Source of the DNA: Streptomyces puniciscabiei
Lineage (GTDB): Bacteria > Actinomycetota > Actinomycetes > Streptomycetales > Streptomycetaceae
Reading direction: 5' to 3'
Assembly: GCF_006715785.1 (NCBI RefSeq)
Contig: NZ_VFNX01000001.1
Location: 6,180,001-6,244,000 of the forward strand
DNA: 64,000 nt
The notes beneath the pieces were generated by a model that worked only from the letters and a program-made list of their open reading frames with translations, had not been told where the DNA came from and made no database searches. Shown here piece by piece: positions 61,804 to 64,000 of this stretch (positions are counted from its first letter, which is position 1; every line of letters begins with the position of its first letter). The translations under genes and the position numbers were made by a program.

Positions 61804-62460
61804 TCACCGAGGCTCGACGAACCGCGACTCGTACGCCGCGATCACCGCCTGGGTGCGGTCGCGCGCGCCGAGCTTGGCCAGCACCGCGCTCACATGCGAC
61901 TTGACCGTCTCCGTGCCCACGACCAGCCGCGCCGCGATCTCCGCGTTCGACAGCCCCCGCGCCATGAGCCGCAGCACCTCCGCCTCCCGCTCGGTCAGCC
62001 GGGCCCGGTCCAGGACGGCGCGCGCCGGCCGGTCGCCGTCGCCGTACCGGGCGGCGAGCCGCCGTACGGAAGCCGGGAACAGCAGCGACTCGCCCTCGGC
62101 CACCAGGCGTACGGCGTGCACGATCTCGGCGGGCCGGGCCCGCTTCAGCAGGAAGCCGTCGGCGCCCGCGCGCAGGGCTTCGTACACGTACTCGTCGTCC
62201 TCGAAGGTGGTCACCACGAGGATCTTCGGAGGGTCGTCCACCGTACGCAGCACCGCCTGCGTGGCCTCGATGCCGTCCATGAGGGGCATGCGCACGTCCA
62301 TGGCGACCACGTCCGGCCGCAGTTGACGCACCAGCGGGATGACCGCAGCCCCGTCGGCCGCCTCGCCGACCACCTCGATGTCGGGCTGTGCCTCCAGCAC
62401 GGCGCGCAGACCCGCGCGGACCAGGGGTTCGTCGTCTACGAGGAGTACGGTGACCGGCAT
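61804..62460 (-). CDS. NarL/LuxR-type response regulator
   Basis: A 218-aa regulator. The receiver has [10 protein letters not shown] near residue 9 and the phosphoacceptor in [13 protein letters not shown] near 54. The LuxR helix-turn-helix [20 protein letters not shown] is at about 152-171. It follows its histidine kinase gene by 14 bases and probably controls the divergent ABC transporter. Confidence 0.92.
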   Translation of the reverse strand: MPVTVLLVDDEPLVRAGLRAVLEAQPDIEVVGEAADGAAVIPLVRQLRPDVVAMDVRMPLMDGIEATQAVLRTVDDPPKILVVTTFEDDEYVYEALRAGADGFLLKRARPAEIVHAVRLVAEGESLLFPASVRRLAARYGDGDRPARAVLDRARLTEREAEVLRLMARGLSNAEIAARLVVGTETVKSHVSAVLAKLGARDRTQAVIAAYESRFVEPR

Positions 62461-62474
62461 CCGGCCAGCCTAGA

Positions 62475-63638
62475 TCAGCTGATCGGCAGCTCCGCGCGCA
62501 CCTCCCAGTCGCCCTCTTCGGGCCCGGTCCTGGCCGTGCCGCCGAGCAGCGCGGCCCGCTCCCGTATGCCCCGCAGGCCGCTGCCCCGGCCCGGGCCGGG
62601 TATCGGGTCCGGCAGTGGGTTGCGGACCTCCAGCGCGAGCGTACCGTCGCCGACCGCCACCCGGACCCGGACCGGGACGGCACCCGCGTGCCGCAGCACG
62701 TTGGTGAGCGCCTCCTGGAGGATCCGGTAGCCCTCGCGGGACACCGGCCCCGGCACGGCGTCGACCGGTCCGGTCACCTCCGCGTCGACCTTCGCCCCCG
62801 AGGCCCGCGCCGACTCCAGGAGCCGGCCGGCGTCGGCCAGCGTGGGCCGGGCGCTCGCCGGACGCTCGGCCTCGCGCAGCACACCCAGCACCCGCTCCAG
62901 GTCCGCCAGCGCGGCCCGGCCGGTCTCCTCGATGGCGTCCAGCGCGCGGTCGGTGAACTCCGGGTCCCCTGCCGCCCGCGCCGCACCGGCCTGCACCACG
63001 GCCACCGTGAGCGCGTGCCCGATCGAGTCGTGCAACTCCCGGGCGATGCGGGTGCGTTCCAGCAACTGCTCGGTGCGCTCCTCCAACGCGGTCAGCCGCT
63101 CGGCCGCGGACGGCCCGAGGAGCCGGCGCGCGCAGAACGTGATCAGCTCGCCGAAGCCGACGACCACGCCGTACAGCACGAGCAGCGGAAGCGGCGTCAG
63201 CAGCGCCCATGCGCGGTCCGGCGGCAGCCGGTCCAGCAGCGGCATCCCGGACGGCATCCGCCCCCACGCGCAGCGCGCCAGCTCGATCGCGATGACGGGC
63301 AGCCACACCGTGGCGAGAGACGCGGCCAAGCCGAAGACCCACCGCACCTGAAGCCACAGCACCGTGCGCAGCCGGTCCCGCCATGTCCCGGACGGCGCCT
63401 CGGAGATGCCCGGCTCCTTCTCACCGGGCGTCAGCAGCAGCCGCGCCTGCACCCCCTCGCCCATCCGCACGGCGGGCAGGAGGCCCACCGGAACCAGCAC
63501 CAGCGCGGGCACCCAGGGCTTCGACATGTCGATGAACAGCCACACGCTCTCCATCAGCATGGGCACCCACAGATGCAGCAGCCGCGTGTACGTCGTCCCG
63601 CGCAGCAGCGGGCGGAGGAAGCGGAGCAGATGGACCAT
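62475..63638 (-). CDS. NarL-type sensor histidine kinase
   Basis: A 387-aa membrane kinase from ATG 63638. Several hydrophobic helices fill the first 190 residues. HisKA_3 with RIARELHDSIGHALTVAV (phospho-histidine in ELHDS) comes near residue 200, then the ATPase lobe with ALTNVLRHAGA near 316 and GSGLRGIRERAALLGG near 357. It is paired with the response regulator behind it. Confidence 0.9.
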   Translation of the reverse strand: MVHLLRFLRPLLRGTTYTRLLHLWVPMLMESVWLFIDMSKPWVPALVLVPVGLLPAVRMGEGVQARLLLTPGEKEPGISEAPSGTWRDRLRTVLWLQVRWVFGLAASLATVWLPVIAIELARCAWGRMPSGMPLLDRLPPDRAWALLTPLPLLVLYGVVVGFGELITFCARRLLGPSAAERLTALEERTEQLLERTRIARELHDSIGHALTVAVVQAGAARAAGDPEFTDRALDAIEETGRAALADLERVLGVLREAERPASARPTLADAGRLLESARASGAKVDAEVTGPVDAVPGPVSREGYRILQEALTNVLRHAGAVPVRVRVAVGDGTLALEVRNPLPDPIPGPGRGSGLRGIRERAALLGGTARTGPEEGDWEVRAELPIS

Positions 63639-63672
63639 GACGCCATCGTCGCAAGCGGCACTGACAACGGGC

Positions 63673-63690
63673 CTCCCCCGCACGGGGGAG
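63673..63690. promoter_or_regulatory. Inverted repeat between the kinase and ABC genes
   Basis: CTCCCCCG-CA-CGGGGGAG is a perfect 18-bp palindrome in the 107-base divergent gap, and is repeated in part as GCGGGGGAGG at 63703-63712. It is a likely site for the response regulator. Confidence 0.4.
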
Positions 63691-63745
63691 ACGATCTCCA
63701 CCGGCGGGGGAGGAGCCAACTCCCACGGAACGCCAGGCTGGAGCC

Positions 63746-64000
63746 ATGACCAGCATCGACGTACGCGACCTCACCAAGGAGTACGGCGCCCGGCGGGCCG
63801 TGGACCACCTGACCTTCAGCGTCCGCCCCGGCCGCGTCACCGGCTTCCTCGGCCCCAACGGCGCCGGCAAGTCCACCACCATGCGGCTCGTCCTCGGCCT
63901 GGACCGGGCCACGGCCGGCACCGCGACGATCGGCGGCCGGCCCTACGCCGAACTCCGCGAGCCGCTGCGCCGGGTGGGCGCCCTGCTGGACGCGGGGGCC
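63746..64000 (+). CDS. ABC transporter ATP-binding protein (cut by window end)
   Basis: The first 85 residues of an ATPase. The Walker A GPNGAGKST near residue 36 and the start IDVRDLTKEYGARRAVDHL are of the drug/antibiotic ABC-2 class. The Q-loop and later motifs lie outside the window. It is divergent from a two-component system of the type that usually regulates such exporters. Confidence 0.9.
   Translation, partial: MTSIDVRDLTKEYGARRAVDHLTFSVRPGRVTGFLGPNGAGKSTTMRLVLGLDRATAGTATIGGRPYAELREPLRRVGALLDAGA

Noticed and set aside
1..64000. tRNA, rRNA, CRISPR arrays, transposase genes
   Set aside because: I looked for tRNA-like arms, repeat-spacer patterns and transposase motifs by eye and found none. 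A tRNA or CRISPR search program would be needed to exclude small RNA genes fully.

Overview
The window is very GC-rich, closely packed actinobacterial chromosome. It looks like Streptomyces: extreme third-position GC, many GTG starts, 4-bp ATGA/GTGA start-stop overlaps, a divergent extra EF-Tu of the tuf3 type, an ECF41 sigma factor, a DasR-type operator and a rare TTA codon in a secondary-metabolism gene. I saw no rRNA, tRNA, CRISPR array or intact mobile element.

Layout. 1-9.8 kb holds housekeeping and accessory genes: a zinc alcohol/formaldehyde dehydrogenase, an AlkD-like DNA repair gene behind a LexA-like box, a tuf3-like EF-Tu with a structured leader, a spermidine-synthase-like protein, a tail-anchored Pro/Gln-rich exported protein, a hotdog thioesterase, galU, and a membrane protein joining a sigma-like region to a ricin-type lectin. 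10.1-25.8 kb is the main biosynthetic locus. It is one tightly coupled six-gene operon with two giant polyunsaturated-fatty-acid-synthase-like proteins (tandem NPD/PfaD barrels-KS-AT-ACP-KR, then KS-AT-DH-PPTase), a free acyl carrier protein, an alpha/beta hydrolase, a UGT-type glycosyltransferase and a zinc-ribbon methyltransferase. A convergent UPF0104/LPG-synthase-type membrane protein follows. The order suggests a glycosylated, possibly methylated long-chain secondary lipid. An in-frame TTA codon in the second synthase suggests bldA-dependent developmental control.

27-41.6 kb has a DedA protein, a gamma-carbonic-anhydrase-like protein divergent from a hexapeptide acyltransferase, a DMT transporter divergent from its probable XRE-cupin regulator, a YbaK gene with two compensating frameshifts, a PobA-like monooxygenase, an amino-acid permease, a CoA-binding protein, a cysteinyl-tRNA-synthetase-derived pseudoenzyme, SixA, an IMPACT protein and the SbcD-SbcC nuclease. 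41.6-42.6 kb is a decayed segment bounded by a 13-bp copy of the sbcC 3' end.

42.6-64 kb carries two Lrp/AsnC regulators, each divergent from a sulfur-metabolism gene (rhodanese; transsulfuration enzyme), an Imm21-like protein without a visible toxin, a ferredoxin-ferredoxin reductase-P450 operon, an SDR, a DUF885 metallopeptidase, a TM-ACT-GNAT protein, a Tat-exported PhoD phosphatase, a BKACE gene remnant, an ECF41 sigma factor divergent from an oxidoreductase, a GntR regulator behind a dre-like operator, a ROK regulator, and a LuxR-type two-component system divergent from an ABC transporter gene cut by the window end.
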